NCBI GenBank assembly: GCA_028829895.1
Contig: CM054179.1
Coordinates: forward strand, 96,344,875-96,408,874
Source: Sinotaia quadrata
Taxonomy: Eukaryota; Mollusca; Gastropoda; Architaenioglossa; Viviparidae
Direction of reading: 5' to 3'
DNA: 64,000 nucleotides
Both the position numbers and the translations under genes were made by a program. A model generated the notes under the pieces. The model was not told the DNA's origin, made no database searches, and saw nothing but the letters and a program-made list of their open reading frames with translations. This document shows positions 24,892 through 35,490 of this stretch, piece after piece; positions within the stretch are counted from its first letter, which is position 1, and every line of letters starts with the position of its first letter.

Positions 24892-24979
24892 TGAGTACCA
24901 CGAGCATCTGGATGTACGCAGTCATAGCAGTGGGGACCGTCTTCGTCATCTCAGTCACGGCCGCCCTCTACAACATGTG
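24892..24979 (+). CDS. THSD7-like protein, exon B (transmembrane helix)
   Basis: An 88-base exon between the acceptor ttatttcag and the donor TG|GTAATG. It contributes two bases to the codon started by exon A, then 28 codons, then two bases (TG). The peptide begins STTSIWMYAV and continues as a roughly 20-residue hydrophobic helix ending in LYNM, so it is the single membrane span. A Trp-x-Tyr at the outer edge and a Tyr then Cys at the inner edge match, in order and spacing, the membrane segment of vertebrate THSD7A as I remember it (WVYGV at the start, IYLAC at the end). The Cys is completed when TG is joined to T (exon D) or C (exon C). Without splicing the frame meets TAA at once, which supports a real donor here. 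Confidence 0.72.
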
Positions 24980-25699
24980 GTAATGAAATACGTAAATATT
25001 TAGAGTGTCAAAGGTTACAGGAAAGGGGAGTAATCTTTCGCAAGTATGAAGTCTTCGCCTGGTGTGCTCGAACAAAGGCGTGGTTCATGACGTCGGCCTA
25101 GTTCCCTGCTTCACCTAAAACAGTATCGATTTGTCATCGTTCAGTCATTTCCGCTTTATCAGATAATATATTGATATATCCTCGTTCATTTCTTGCTGCG
25201 TTTTCCAATAACAGCATTGATTTCGCAACTGCGGACCAGTTCTCGTCTGCTCTATCAAAGGCAAACATTGATATCCTGTCACACGGATAAATTCGGAAGT
25301 TGAAAGATTTTTACTTTGTCAGTGATTGTTTATTATCCCACACATTTTTCTATAAAAGAATGCTGCTGCGTGCGCGAGAATAGTGTCCCTTTTATCTGCC
25401 ACAAGCGTGTGAGCGAGTGAGTAGGCTCCCTTTGTTCTTCGTCAATTTTTAAAAAAAAATTCCTCGCATGCGTCTTACTGTTCCATCGGATGTGATAAGG
25501 TGCAGTGACAATTATTTTAATGTGAATGCATTATCTGCAGAACTCGGGAGTGGGATGGGAGATTGTACTTTTAAAATACTTGTAGCATAGGAACATGAAG
25601 ACATGTGACAACACACTGATTTGGAACACATCAACATTTGAAAATACTACGCTTAAAAATAATAAAAACGATAATTATATTGTGCGAAGGTTTATGGGG

Positions 25700-26190
25700 A
25701 GAAATAGTTGAAATGAAAGAGGTGGTAGTTTCGTTGAGAAGTCGGTAGAAAGGGAAAATATGATTTTGTCGTCGTTGATAAGTCAAGGGAAATATGATTG
25801 TGTCGTTGTCGTTGAGAAGTCGGTAGAAAGGGAAAATATGATTTTGTCGTCGTTGATAAGTCAAGGGAAATATGATTGTGTCGTTGTCGTTGAGAAGTCG
25901 GTATAAAGGGAAAATATGATTTTGTCGTCGTTGAGAAGTCAAGGGAAATATGATTGTGTCGTTGTCGTTGAGAAGTCGGTATAAAGGGAAAATATGATTT
26001 TGTCGTTGTTCGTTGAGAAGTCGGTAGAAAGAAAAAATAGGATTTTGTCGTTGTCGTTGAGAAGTCGGTAGAAAGAAAAAAATGATTTTGTTGTTGTTGA
26101 GTAGTCGGTAGAAAAGGGGAAATATGATTTTGTCGTTGTCGTTGAGTAGTCGGTAGAAAAGGGAAAATATGATTTTGTCGTTTCTCACAA
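25700..26190. repeat. Minisatellite, 78-bp unit plus shorter half units
   Basis: GTCGGTAGAAAGGGAAAATA recurs at 25741, 25819 and 25897. Each 78-bp unit is itself two related halves containing TATGATT(T/G)TGTCGT, and the right end decays into single halves. Minus-strand frames of up to 219 codons are artefacts. Confidence 0.95.
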
Positions 26191-26269
26191 CTGTCCATTG
26201 GTATATTTTATTATTTTTTATTTTGTTGCTACTGCGTGACAGATATATAGCGAAAGCTGGAACAGAGAT

Positions 26270-26440
26270 AACATTCTCCATTATGCACAAATGTATTACA
26301 TCAAAATTAAAACTACATCACAGTTGAAACTGTTCTGTCACTCAATAAGAGAGGAAAGAAAACTATCAAGATAACAAGAGTTGTGGTTCTTGTATGTTTT
26401 CCTATTAATAAAATAAATTTAACAATGTTGATTTAGACCG
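26270..26440. repeat. Diverged dispersed repeat Z, copy 1
   Basis: Shares TCCATTATGCACAAAT, an AGAGAAGAAC-like block, ATCAAGATA and a TCCTATTAATAA-AAATTTA block with 26975-27135, in the same order. Diverged. Confidence 0.5.
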
Positions 26441-26974
26441 TATTGTGAACTGAAACTCATCCATCTCTCTATTCCAAAACGCTCCTCCCTCCACCCCCAC
26501 CCCCGGCAAAAGTACCTGACTGCAACACCAGTCGAGACAAAAATTATTTTCCTCAAGACAGATAACTGCGACGCATCGGAAATCCAAGATCACACCTTGA
26601 TGGCACGGTTAAAATATTTATTTCACTGTTGCTTTACTCAGAAAGACTTTACTGAACATTTCTTTATTTGAAATAAATGTTGTATACTCTGCGTCGTCTG
26701 TATTTGCATTTCACTTATTTTCTTTCGGGTCGAGCGTTTGCCAGTCTTGTACAGGAGTACTTGATTTCCTGTAAACTATCAACTAATCATCTATTGGTTA
26801 AAAAAAGAGAGAGAGCTATAAATGGGAACGGAATCAATGATGGCGGGTGATACTATTTCGCGGTGAGCATAGCGTAAAGGATTTAAGACAATAATGTAAT
26901 ATCTGTGGCATGCAAATTCAAATAATGTAATATCAGTCAACTACATTATATTCTGTCAGCATTATACACAGATA

Positions 26975-27135
26975 CAATTATCCATTATGCACAAATTTAG
27001 TTCACGAATATTTAAATTACGTCACATCGAGTTTGTGCCGACACTCGACAAGAGAAGAACGAAAAAATATCAAGATAGCCATTTCCGTATGCATTCTTAT
27101 TAATAATACAAATTTAGCAATGACGATACAGATTT
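26975..27135. repeat. Diverged dispersed repeat Z, copy 2
   Basis: Second copy of repeat Z, in direct orientation about 700 bases from the first. Confidence 0.5.
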
Positions 27136-27239
27136 CACAGATCACACTTAGCGAACAGTAATGTCAACAAATGACATCAACACACACCCTATCACTCAGA
27201 GACACCTTGGCAGTATACTTGTAAACACTTAAGACCTTT

Positions 27240-27600
27240 CACCTTTGACCGCTCCTATAATCATGCAAGGTGAAGGGGAAACAGAGAAGCGATTATGATT
27301 GTTTTTCTTGATGGTCGACCGAAGACGTCAAAACGATCACATATGGCTTCAAAGATCTGGCGGGTGATAACGTTCGCGCGAATCTAATTATAGCCACCAA
27401 ATGCAAATGTGGCAGATTTGTGGTGCCCGACAAAGGCTACTTAATTGTTTTCCATCGTAAGGAATCGGGAATGCTGAAGAAGGGAATAAGTAAAAGCTGT
27501 TTTGCTGATGTTAATAAGATAACGTTCTTTAGAGAGACCATACGCCTAACACTAGTTTTTGTTGGTTTTTTAGGTTTTGTTGTTGTTGTTGTTTTCTTGG
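27240..27600. other. No gene recognised
   Basis: Somewhat GC-richer patch with an open + frame from 27420, but no domain and it runs into poly-T. Confidence 0.3.
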
Positions 27601-27640
27601 TTTCTTTTTTTTTTCTTTTTTTTTTTTTTTTTTTTTTTTC
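27598..27640. repeat. Poly-T tract
   Basis: T run with a few C interruptions. Could be the remains of a minus-strand poly(A) tail, but no element was recognised beside it. Confidence 0.8.
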
Positions 27641-27943
27641 GCAAGATACTCGGATCGAGGATTTGGGCCTGCAACGCGTGATTTGCTTGTGCTATTTTTA
27701 AATGACGTAAGGGTCTCGCTTTCGGCTTGCGTACTTTGCGGTTAAGCACGCGCAGCTGTGAAACTAATATAGAAATTAGAATGTCTTAATGTCATGTTCT
27801 TTTCATCTTTTCATCTGTATAAATGTACATCTATCTGTCTACTTATATGTCTCTTTGTCTATGTGTCTATGTGTCTATGCTTGTCTATCAGTTGATATCT
27901 GTTTGTCTCACTGTGTATATATCTAACTGTATAGCTATAATCA

Positions 27944-27948
<5 letters not shown>

Positions 27949-28034
<86 letters not shown>
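27949..28034. repeat. (TC)n microsatellite
   Basis: About 40 uninterrupted TC units. Confidence 0.95.
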
Positions 28035-28036
<2 letters not shown>

Positions 28037-28059
28037 AACATAGAATGTGTTCTACTCAG

Positions 28060-29260
28060 TAACAATCAGTCAATCTCTTTCTTTCTCTTTCGCTCACTCA
28101 CACATATTTATATTTATCTTTTCTTATTATAGCCATTTTTTTTCTATTTCCAAATCTTTGTGCGTACATGATGGCCTGTTGTTTCTGTGAATATTTTGGT
28201 CATTGCAAATTGTAAGATTTCCCTCAAATATTACCATATTAAATTCATCGATGATTGTTATGGTTAAGTTTATTGTCACTGCTTGTTGTTTGTGACTTTC
28301 TTTTGTTGCTATAGTTGTATTTTGTGTGTGTGTGTGTGTGTGTGTGGTTTGGTTTTGAATTGGATTGGTTTGATTTCTTGGGGTTTTCTATGACTAGCGA
28401 GTGTAGATTGAATGTGACGTCATGTTTTATTTTCCCACAATGCAAATGGAGGGAAGTGAAAGCCAATGAATGCGACGTTTTGGGGGGAGGGGATTATTGA
28501 GAGATGGGGGTGGAAGGGATGTATCTAATGAAAAATAACTACACGTACAGTTTTATGACTCTGCTTTCTGCGTCCATAATTCTATTTGCGTCACTGACCT
28601 TGTGAACTTGTCTACATTGATACAAGATTCAAATCCGTCCTACGTCCATTACTTTACTTGCGTCACTCACCTTTATTTTTAATCACTATAGTTCTATTAA
28701 CATCTCTACTCATTTTATTTCAACAGAGACAAGCCCTTTATACCGTTTGTGATTTTTCCTATTCTCCCTGTGCGGCGCCAGAAAATGTCAAAGTCTACCA
28801 TTGTTGATCGATATCTGAGAGTGCTTTGCGTTGTCTCTAGTTTGTGGTTCCTGCAATTATATTTCCAGAAAGATGGCTTCTTCCGTTTAATTTTGCGTGA
28901 CTACCTACTCGGACGCGTTTAATTTGGAGCAGGAAGAACTTCGTGTCTGGATCATTGTGGTGTTTGTGAATATTTGCTGCGGTGCAGATGTGTCAAACGA
29001 ACGATTTAAATTTAAGGCGACTGATGGGATGCGAGGGGGGGGGGGGACGGCGTAATGTACTTCAAATAGCGTACTTGAAAATTACACAGAAGCTGGATGT
29101 TATTGTAATCAAATCAAGTATTCTTTCACTGATGAGAAAAGCGAGAAAAAAAAATAGATGAAATAGCATGCTATTCTTTTGTTTATTAATTATCTCATTA
29201 CTTAGTTTCCTCCTAGTAGAGGCATGTATGTCGTTTATGCAATTGGCATTTATTGTGTGT
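28060..29260. other. No gene recognised
   Basis: Intronic sequence with a (GT)n near 28325 and a G run at about 29034. No supported exon. Confidence 0.4.
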
Positions 29261-29261
29261 G

Positions 29262-29279
29262 TGAGTGTATGTGTGTGTA

Positions 29280-29317
<38 letters not shown>

Positions 29318-29405
29318 TGGTTGCATGTGTTTGTGAATGTTTGTCACGGCCGGTTTAAAGACAGATATGCGTCACACACACACGCACGCACACGCACACA
29401 CACAT
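29262..29405. repeat. (GT)n and (CA)n microsatellites in inverted arrangement
   Basis: A GT-rich tract (29262-29345) is followed about 30 bases later by a CA-rich tract (29372-29405), able to pair as a long imperfect hairpin. Confidence 0.8.
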
Positions 29406-29869
29406 GTAAATAAAAAAATAAAATTAATTGATTAATTGAAATAGAATGAATGAATGAACGAATGAATGAGGGTTCATCAACGTCTGATACTTGCTCAATA
29501 GCGTAGTAGGGTAACATGACCTCGTAATAAAGGCGAGAGATTAAAATGTTTCATAAATTTTACTGCTCTCACGACCACTTCTGATTGGAACAACATAAGT
29601 CTTCTTTGGCTTTATTAGAAAATCCACAGATGCCACATCCTTAAATTTCCTTTGATGCCAAGTTCGAGAGCAATTTTTTAACCTCTTCCCCACTCAATTA
29701 TTATTATTTGATTATTAATGTTGCTGTTCTTGTTGTTCTTAATGTTAATTGTCGTCATCACCATTATCGAGGAGAGAAATAAAGGTGACATTTTCTTGTG
29801 GTTTAATTGCCTTCTATAGAAAATAAAGGATTTGTGTAAAGACACGTGTCTTCTTCTGCTGCTGGTATT

Positions 29870-29965
29870 GTTGTTGGCATTGTTGTCTCCGTCATCATTA
29901 GTAAGGAGTGAAATAAAATGACATTGTTGTCTCCGTCATCATTAGTAAGGAGTGAAATAAAGGTG
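29870..29965. repeat. Two-copy tandem duplication, about 48 bp
   Basis: TTGTTGTCTCCGTCATCATT, then AGTAAGGAGTGAAATAAA, occurs twice in a row. Confidence 0.9.
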
Positions 29966-30234
29966 ACAAATGTGGAAAAACAGAAGGACAGATTCCTGCG
30001 ATATGTATTATTTTATTATTAGACACTGTCCCATTATTACAATCGCTCAGGAGTAGAGAGTGATTATTTTGAAGTACATGGCATGGTTGAACTGGATTTT
30101 TGCCACCGTTAAAATTAATTTTAGAAAGAAATAGAAGAGATTCAAGATCAATACAGTCTCATATTTGCTTCCAAGTCTTCGTGCGAACAACAGATGTGTC
30201 ATTAGACACGGGAAGAGAGCGTAGCGGAGAACTG

Positions 30235-30725
30235 AGTTTGCTCTTTGTGGCCCCAATTATCTGTTCTTGCTGTTTGTGGCGCCAATTATCTGTTCTTTTG
30301 CTGTTGTTTGTGGTCCCAACTTCTCTATTTGTTGTTGTTTGTGGCCCTAACATTCTGTTCTCTTTGGCGCCAACTTTCTGTTCTTGCTGTTCTTTGTGAC
30401 CTCAGCGTTTTGTTTTTTCTGCTCTTTTTGACCCCAACTTTCTGTTCTTGCTGTTATTTTTGACCCCAACGTTTTGTTGTTCTGCTCTTTTTGACCCCAA
30501 CGTTCTGTTCTTGCTGTTCTTTGTGACCCCAACTTTCTGTTCTTGCTGTTCTTTGTGACCCCAACTTTCTATTTTTGCTGTTCTTTGTGACCCCAACTTT
30601 ATGTTCTTGCTGTTCTTTGTGACCACAACGTTCTGTTTTTGCTGTTCTTTGTGGCCCCAACTTTCAGTTCTTACTGTTCTTTATCATCCCTAGCTTTCAA
30701 TTCTTGCTGTTCTTTGTAACCTCAT
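30235..30725. repeat. Minisatellite, about 33-bp unit, about 15 copies
   Basis: Units around GTTCTTTGTGACCCCAACTT followed by TCTGTTCTTGCT. The left end has more variable units. Multiple open frames on both strands are period-3 artefacts. Confidence 0.95.
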
Positions 30726-31680
30726 GTAATTGGCTTTCTTTATTCTTGTCTCTATAATCCCATGTTGTTGTTTAATTCCCGTTCTTCGTCCTCCCTGTGA
30801 CCCGTTGTTTATTGTATTTTTATTCTTTGTCATCGTGCCTTGTGGGATGTCTGTTTCCTTGAATTTAGTGATCCCAAATTGTTCGTTATATTTATTCTTC
30901 AAATGTCATGAATTATGTTGTTGATGGTCCCATGTTTTCATTTACTGCTGTCTTCTTTGCTCCGTTCCCCACCCCACACCATTGTTTCCTGTTTTGTTGT
31001 CCACGACAACATTGTTTCTCTTATTATTGTTTGTGACGTCATGATTTCTGTTTTGTTCTCTGTGACCCTATGTTTGCTGCATCGCTGTCTCTGAGATCCA
31101 TATGTTAAATGTTGTTGATTGCTCTCGTGATTCTTTTCTCTGTTGTCAATTATTCTCTCTGATTCTATTTCTCTGTTGTCAGTTGTCCTGTATAATTTTA
31201 TTTTCCTGTTGTCAGTTGTCCTCTATGATTCTATTTTTCTCTTGGTATTCTTTTTGACTATGATTTCTGTTGTTTTTATTACTTTTTTATTTTGTTTGAT
31301 ACTTTCTTGCTGTTGTTATTGATTTTAGGTTCATATATTTTGCTGTTTCTATAAATTCTGTCACTGTAGTTATGTTGCGTTTAATGTTTTCCTACTGATT
31401 TTTACTATTGTCTTTTGAAATTTATTTAATTCTCTTCCTCCACCTCGATTTAGTGGGTTATTTAGAGATAACAAAAGAAAAATTAGTATAAATGCGTTTG
31501 TATCTGTCGCCATTTGTAATTTATTATGTAAGTAATGCATCAGGATGTGTGGAATGGTTAGGGGGGGGCAACATACTTTTCATGTGTTTATTTTGAATAA
31601 TAGTATATAACACTTATATGCTATTTTATTACATATCATTTATAATGAAATATGTTCGTGTGCAAAATTACATAAAGATT
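30726..31680. other. No gene recognised
   Basis: T-rich intron sequence, with the first half holding degenerate TTGTTGTC/TCTGTGAC phrases that may be decayed relatives of the preceding array. Confidence 0.35.
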
Positions 31681-32025
31681 TATAAATACAATAGAACACT
31701 ACAAGTACGCTATCTTCATGAAATACAATAGAACACTACAAGTACGCTATCTTCATGAAATACAATAGAACACTACAAGTACGTTATCTTCATGAAATAC
31801 AATAGAACACTACAAGTACGTTATCTTCATGAAATACAATAGAACACTACAAGTACGTTATCTTCGTGAAATATAATAGAACACTACAAGTACGCTATCT
31901 TCATGAAATATAATAGAACACTACAAGTACGCTATCTTCATGAAATATAATAGAACACTACAAGTACGCTATCTTCATGAAATATAATAGAACACTACAA
32001 GTACGGTATCTTCATGAAATATAAT
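31680..32025. repeat. Minisatellite, 37-bp unit, about 9 copies
   Basis: Units with AATAGAACACTACAAGTACG and CTATCTTCATGAAATA. Subtypes differ by C/T at ATAC/ATAT and ACGC/ACGT and are grouped along the array. Confidence 0.95.
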
Positions 32026-33134
32026 CTTTTGCGATATAGAAAATCATCCAAATGTATAAAAGATTAGTATTTTTCTTTTAATCGCTATAAATAAAAGAGG
32101 AATATTTGCACAAAAATATTACTTTGCAATATTTTTCAGAGGAGATGCCACGTATAACTTAAATTTTTATTATTGCAAATTTTCTTGGTGGGTCCAGATA
32201 ATTTATTTATTTTTTTTAAAAAAAACAAATTTCTCGTGGGACACTTAATACAGAGTTAAATTTTTCTTATTGCAAATTTGCTTTGCAGGTCCAGAAATTC
32301 CACTTAACACTTTAAACTCGTCCTACTAAACGAAATTTAAAGTATGCAGATCCGTTAAGTTCACAAATAATACTTTGCAAGAGTACACAACATGCTTTCT
32401 TAATAGTCCGCTTCATCTACTGCACTACTACAATTATTCTACAGAATAAATTATTTTTATCAATTAATCTTCATGGTAAACGTAATACACCAATCCACTT
32501 AGTCCACAAAATGAAATAATATGTCGAATAAGTCCACGTAGTAACTTTGACATCTTAATAATGTTAATCCACTAATGGAACTAATCTATCGAATTAGTCT
32601 AAGGTGTACATGTAAAATCCTCATCCTGTTAATCCATAAAATAAAATATTCTGATTTTACTAGTTTGTAAAAGGAAATATTCTGATTTCGCTAGTTCATA
32701 AAAATGATAAGTAATTTAGTTCTCTAAATATTTATCATATTGTATTTAGTCTTCATGATACTTAATGCAAGTTGTAATAGTCCACTAAGTGTGCAGAAAT
32801 AGAGCAGATAGTCCATACATGTATAAAGACAAATGCTGCTTTTAAAGGTTTGCAAAAGTCCTTATTAATGCCCCTGAAGATTCAGTTAAATAGATCAGCC
32901 AGTCCATGTTAATGACTGATGTTTCAATAAAATAGGTCAACAAGTCCATGCTAATATCTAAGATGTTCAATAAAGAGGGATGAAGGCACACACTCTGCAC
33001 TCCTCACATGGTCCATAAGTCCACGTCTCTTGCTATTGTCAGTTTTCTTTACGTGATTTTTAACTGTTGACTGTGCTTTTGTATGGAAAAAACCTCAGCT
33101 TTGTTTTTTGTCATTTTGTTTGCTTTTCATGTAG
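32026..33134. other. Intron sequence before exon C
   Basis: AT-rich with diffuse repeats of AGTCCAC/ATAAAAT phrases. It ends in the T-rich acceptor tract of exon C. Confidence 0.4.
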
Positions 33135-35001
33135 CGAGCTTTTTCGGACTGGTCCCCGTCCTCGCAGGAAATGTGCAACAGCTGCGAAGTCCGAGAGCAG
33201 CACTGACGTCAATGGCACTCGATCACGCCAGACCAACATCGATACCACCAACGCAAAAAATGCAGAAATCGAAGAACTTTACAAGCAGGTCATCCCACCA
33301 TCTCGTGATAGCCAAGGCCGAGCCTGCAGGAATCCAGACCCGGCCTATCAAAACATGGACGTCGAGGCGGGTCCCAAGATCGACCGAGTGGTGCTAAGGG
33401 ATGGGCGGGCGTCAGGACTCGGTGAGGATGTTAGCGTCATGGTGGGGCCTGCCCAACCAAAAGCCAATGTAGGTCGCAGTATGGGCATCGCTTGCAGCCC
33501 AGAGGAGAGGGAGCGGTTGCTGCATTTCAGTCCACCTCCTCGCTCCCATCCTTACCCTTGTAATATTGCTCAACCTTTTCCTCAACAGTGCCCCCATGCA
33601 TGCTCCCCGCCTCCCTCTTTGACTAGATCGGGAAGCAGGAGATTTGTGACTCCTAGAAATCAAAGACCTCGGGGTCGCCATCTCTGCCAGAATTGTGGCT
33701 TGTTCAGTGCATGCGTACCCAGGGGTAGTCGGGTTTACGAAGATGATGAAGATGATGGGAGGATAAGAGAGGTCGTTGTACCTGACTTTCGTGATAGTCC
33801 TAGGGCCAAGTACCTAGCCAGCGTGAGTGGAGGTGGATGGGGTGGAGGAGGTAGTGGTAGTAGCGATACTGCATGTGTAGAAGTTCATTATAATTTCCCT
33901 GGAGTGACTAACCACCATAACTGCATGCTGAGAGAATCCCCTATGTGCTCACCTATTCAAAGTACGACCTTGAAAAGATCAGACCGGAACCTCAGAAGTT
34001 CCAGCACTTTGCCCTCACCTGGAGAAAGTCGCTCGCCATGTCGTACAAGCCCCACAACCGTCAGTTCCAAGCTCCTGTCTTCTCCTCCATCAACCGTTAC
34101 CGATACAGTGCCAGAGGAATTTGAGTTGGACAATTTGCCAAATCTCTCCTTAGAGTCTGCACAAGATTCAGCTTGTTTTAAAGGCGATTTCTTGGGTGTG
34201 GGGAACAGGGGGTCTTTATCAAACATTTCAGAAATTTCATTTGACAAACCTTATTCGGACTCGAACCTGAGGCTAGGTGCTACTGCTGACTCTTTACAAA
34301 CCGAGCCGCCCGTTAGAGACAGTCGAAGTGAGCGTTTAAGTCCTTTAATGAAAGTCTTGTCTGCAGTGGAGGACACACAGATTAGCAGCCGTAATGTGCA
34401 AGACATTCTCTCTGCCTTTTCGTCACCCTACTCAACACTAGAAGATTCTGGGGATGAACAACGGCCTGCACTGTACACTGATCCACGTGTACTGCGACTC
34501 TCTCATCCGGTGAAAGAAGGGTCCTTAGATTCTGGGCATTCTACACTGCCACCATCCCGAAACGGATCGATTGAGAATCCGATAGATTCTAACACTGGCA
34601 CCAGCATCGGTTTCAAACGAAAGCAACTTTTGCAACAGGATTCGTCGGCATCGTGTGCTTCTGTGTCGTCCGTTCCAAGACAGAGCAATGCGGCATTCAG
34701 GCAGTCACTGGAAAATGCGCGCGTAGTTCGAAAAAGTATGATGCCAGTCGCCACCCAAGGACAGTCTCCCATCAGCCCCTCTGCTGCCAGACCCAGTTCC
34801 ATGTCAGGTACTTCACCGAGCATTCGCCAGCAGAGAGTTGGCAGTAGGTCGCCGGTACCGCTAAGCTCTCCGGGCAGCAAAAGCATGTGTGACTCATGTC
34901 GAAAGGTACTGGGACCTACCGATACGTATTCCTCGGACACGCCCGATTCGTTGTCCGAAATGTCTGACCGCAGTACTAGTGGAATGGAAACTACCGTTTA
35001 A
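33135..35001 (+). CDS. THSD7-like protein, terminal exon C: long cytoplasmic tail with PDZ ligand
   Basis: Long 3'-terminal coding exon of 621 codons plus a split Cys codon. It starts after a strong acceptor with a T-rich tract ending in tttcatgtag, and its phase matches exon B. It is by far the longest non-repetitive open frame in the window. The tail starts basic (RTGPRPRRKC), then is rich in Ser and Pro and looks disordered. Visible motifs are AYQNM near 33343 (both YxN, Grb2-type, and YxxM, PI3K-type), a Cys cluster CQNCGLFSAC at 33685-33714, an acidic YEDDEDD stretch near 33736, a Gly run (GGGWGGGGSG), CDSC at 34888, and a final ETTV that fits a class I PDZ ligand. No enzymatic domain is visible. 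Vertebrate THSD7 tails are only tens of residues long, so this tail would be an added scaffold-type region. A second in-phase acceptor at 33167/33168 would remove 11 residues. The open frame upstream of 33135 is intronic. Confidence 0.8.
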
Positions 35002-35490
35002 CTGCTGAACGAGGTTTGAACTTCCATAAACTATGGCACTAATTCTGAATTGTTACCGGGGGTCCTAACTTCTTAAACTTAGGTGTGATCTCCACAGTGT
35101 AACTGCTTGCGGAGTCCTACAGAAATTCTAACATATAAGACCAAAATTTAACTGTTGGCAGGATCCGAACTTCTATAACCCTAGTTGACCACAGTTAGTT
35201 ATGAGGAGACCTGAATTTCTGTACCTAGGTTCTGTTTAGTTGTTGGTGAGATCTTGACCTTTATAAATTAGGCTTACTTGTTGGCGAAGTCCTAATATAC
35301 TACTAACCTAGTAATTACTCTGAAAATGGAGATTGTACTAAGCATTATATTTGCACTTTTCTGTAAAGATTCACATATTACAAATATTCCATTCACACTT
35401 TTCAACGCTAATGGGCATTGCAAGACGCAAAGTGACACTTACAGATGGAACACCAAAACCAAAAAGCAAATAAACAAATGAACAGGTCTG
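35002..35490 (+). other. Probable 3' UTR of exon C
   Basis: Non-coding sequence after the TAA of exon C with several degenerate repeats of a 'gttggcgaggtcctaac'-like phrase. The first AATAAA is at 35469-35474, followed by a GT-containing stretch, and is the best candidate end of the long-tail transcript. Confidence 0.4.
35469..35474 (+). terminator. Candidate poly(A) signal AATAAA (exon C transcript)
   Basis: Canonical hexamer 468 bases after the exon C stop codon, with a GT-containing sequence about 15 bases downstream. Confidence 0.4.

Larger units (their letters stand above)
24980..33134 (+). other. Intron between exons B and C
   Basis: An 8155-base phase-2 intron. It holds a 78-bp array, two diverged copies of a dispersed repeat, poly-T, (TC)n, (GT)n, a 33-bp array and a 37-bp array, all annotated separately. 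The remaining sequence shows no exon that I can support. Confidence 0.6.

Noticed and set aside
25631..26290. A 219-codon minus frame with repeated peptide units
   Set aside because: Product of the 78-bp minisatellite. The unit is a multiple of three and no conserved domain is seen.
27255..27300. A short stretch (ATAATCATGCAAGGT) resembling part of the RTE 3' region
   Set aside because: The match stops after about 15 bases and no other part of the element is nearby.
33083..33397. A 104-codon + frame starting with a signal-peptide-like hydrophobic run, overlapping exon C
   Set aside because: It lies across the intron-exon border in another frame. The hydrophobic start comes from the T-rich acceptor tract, and the exon C frame is open for 1.86 kb.
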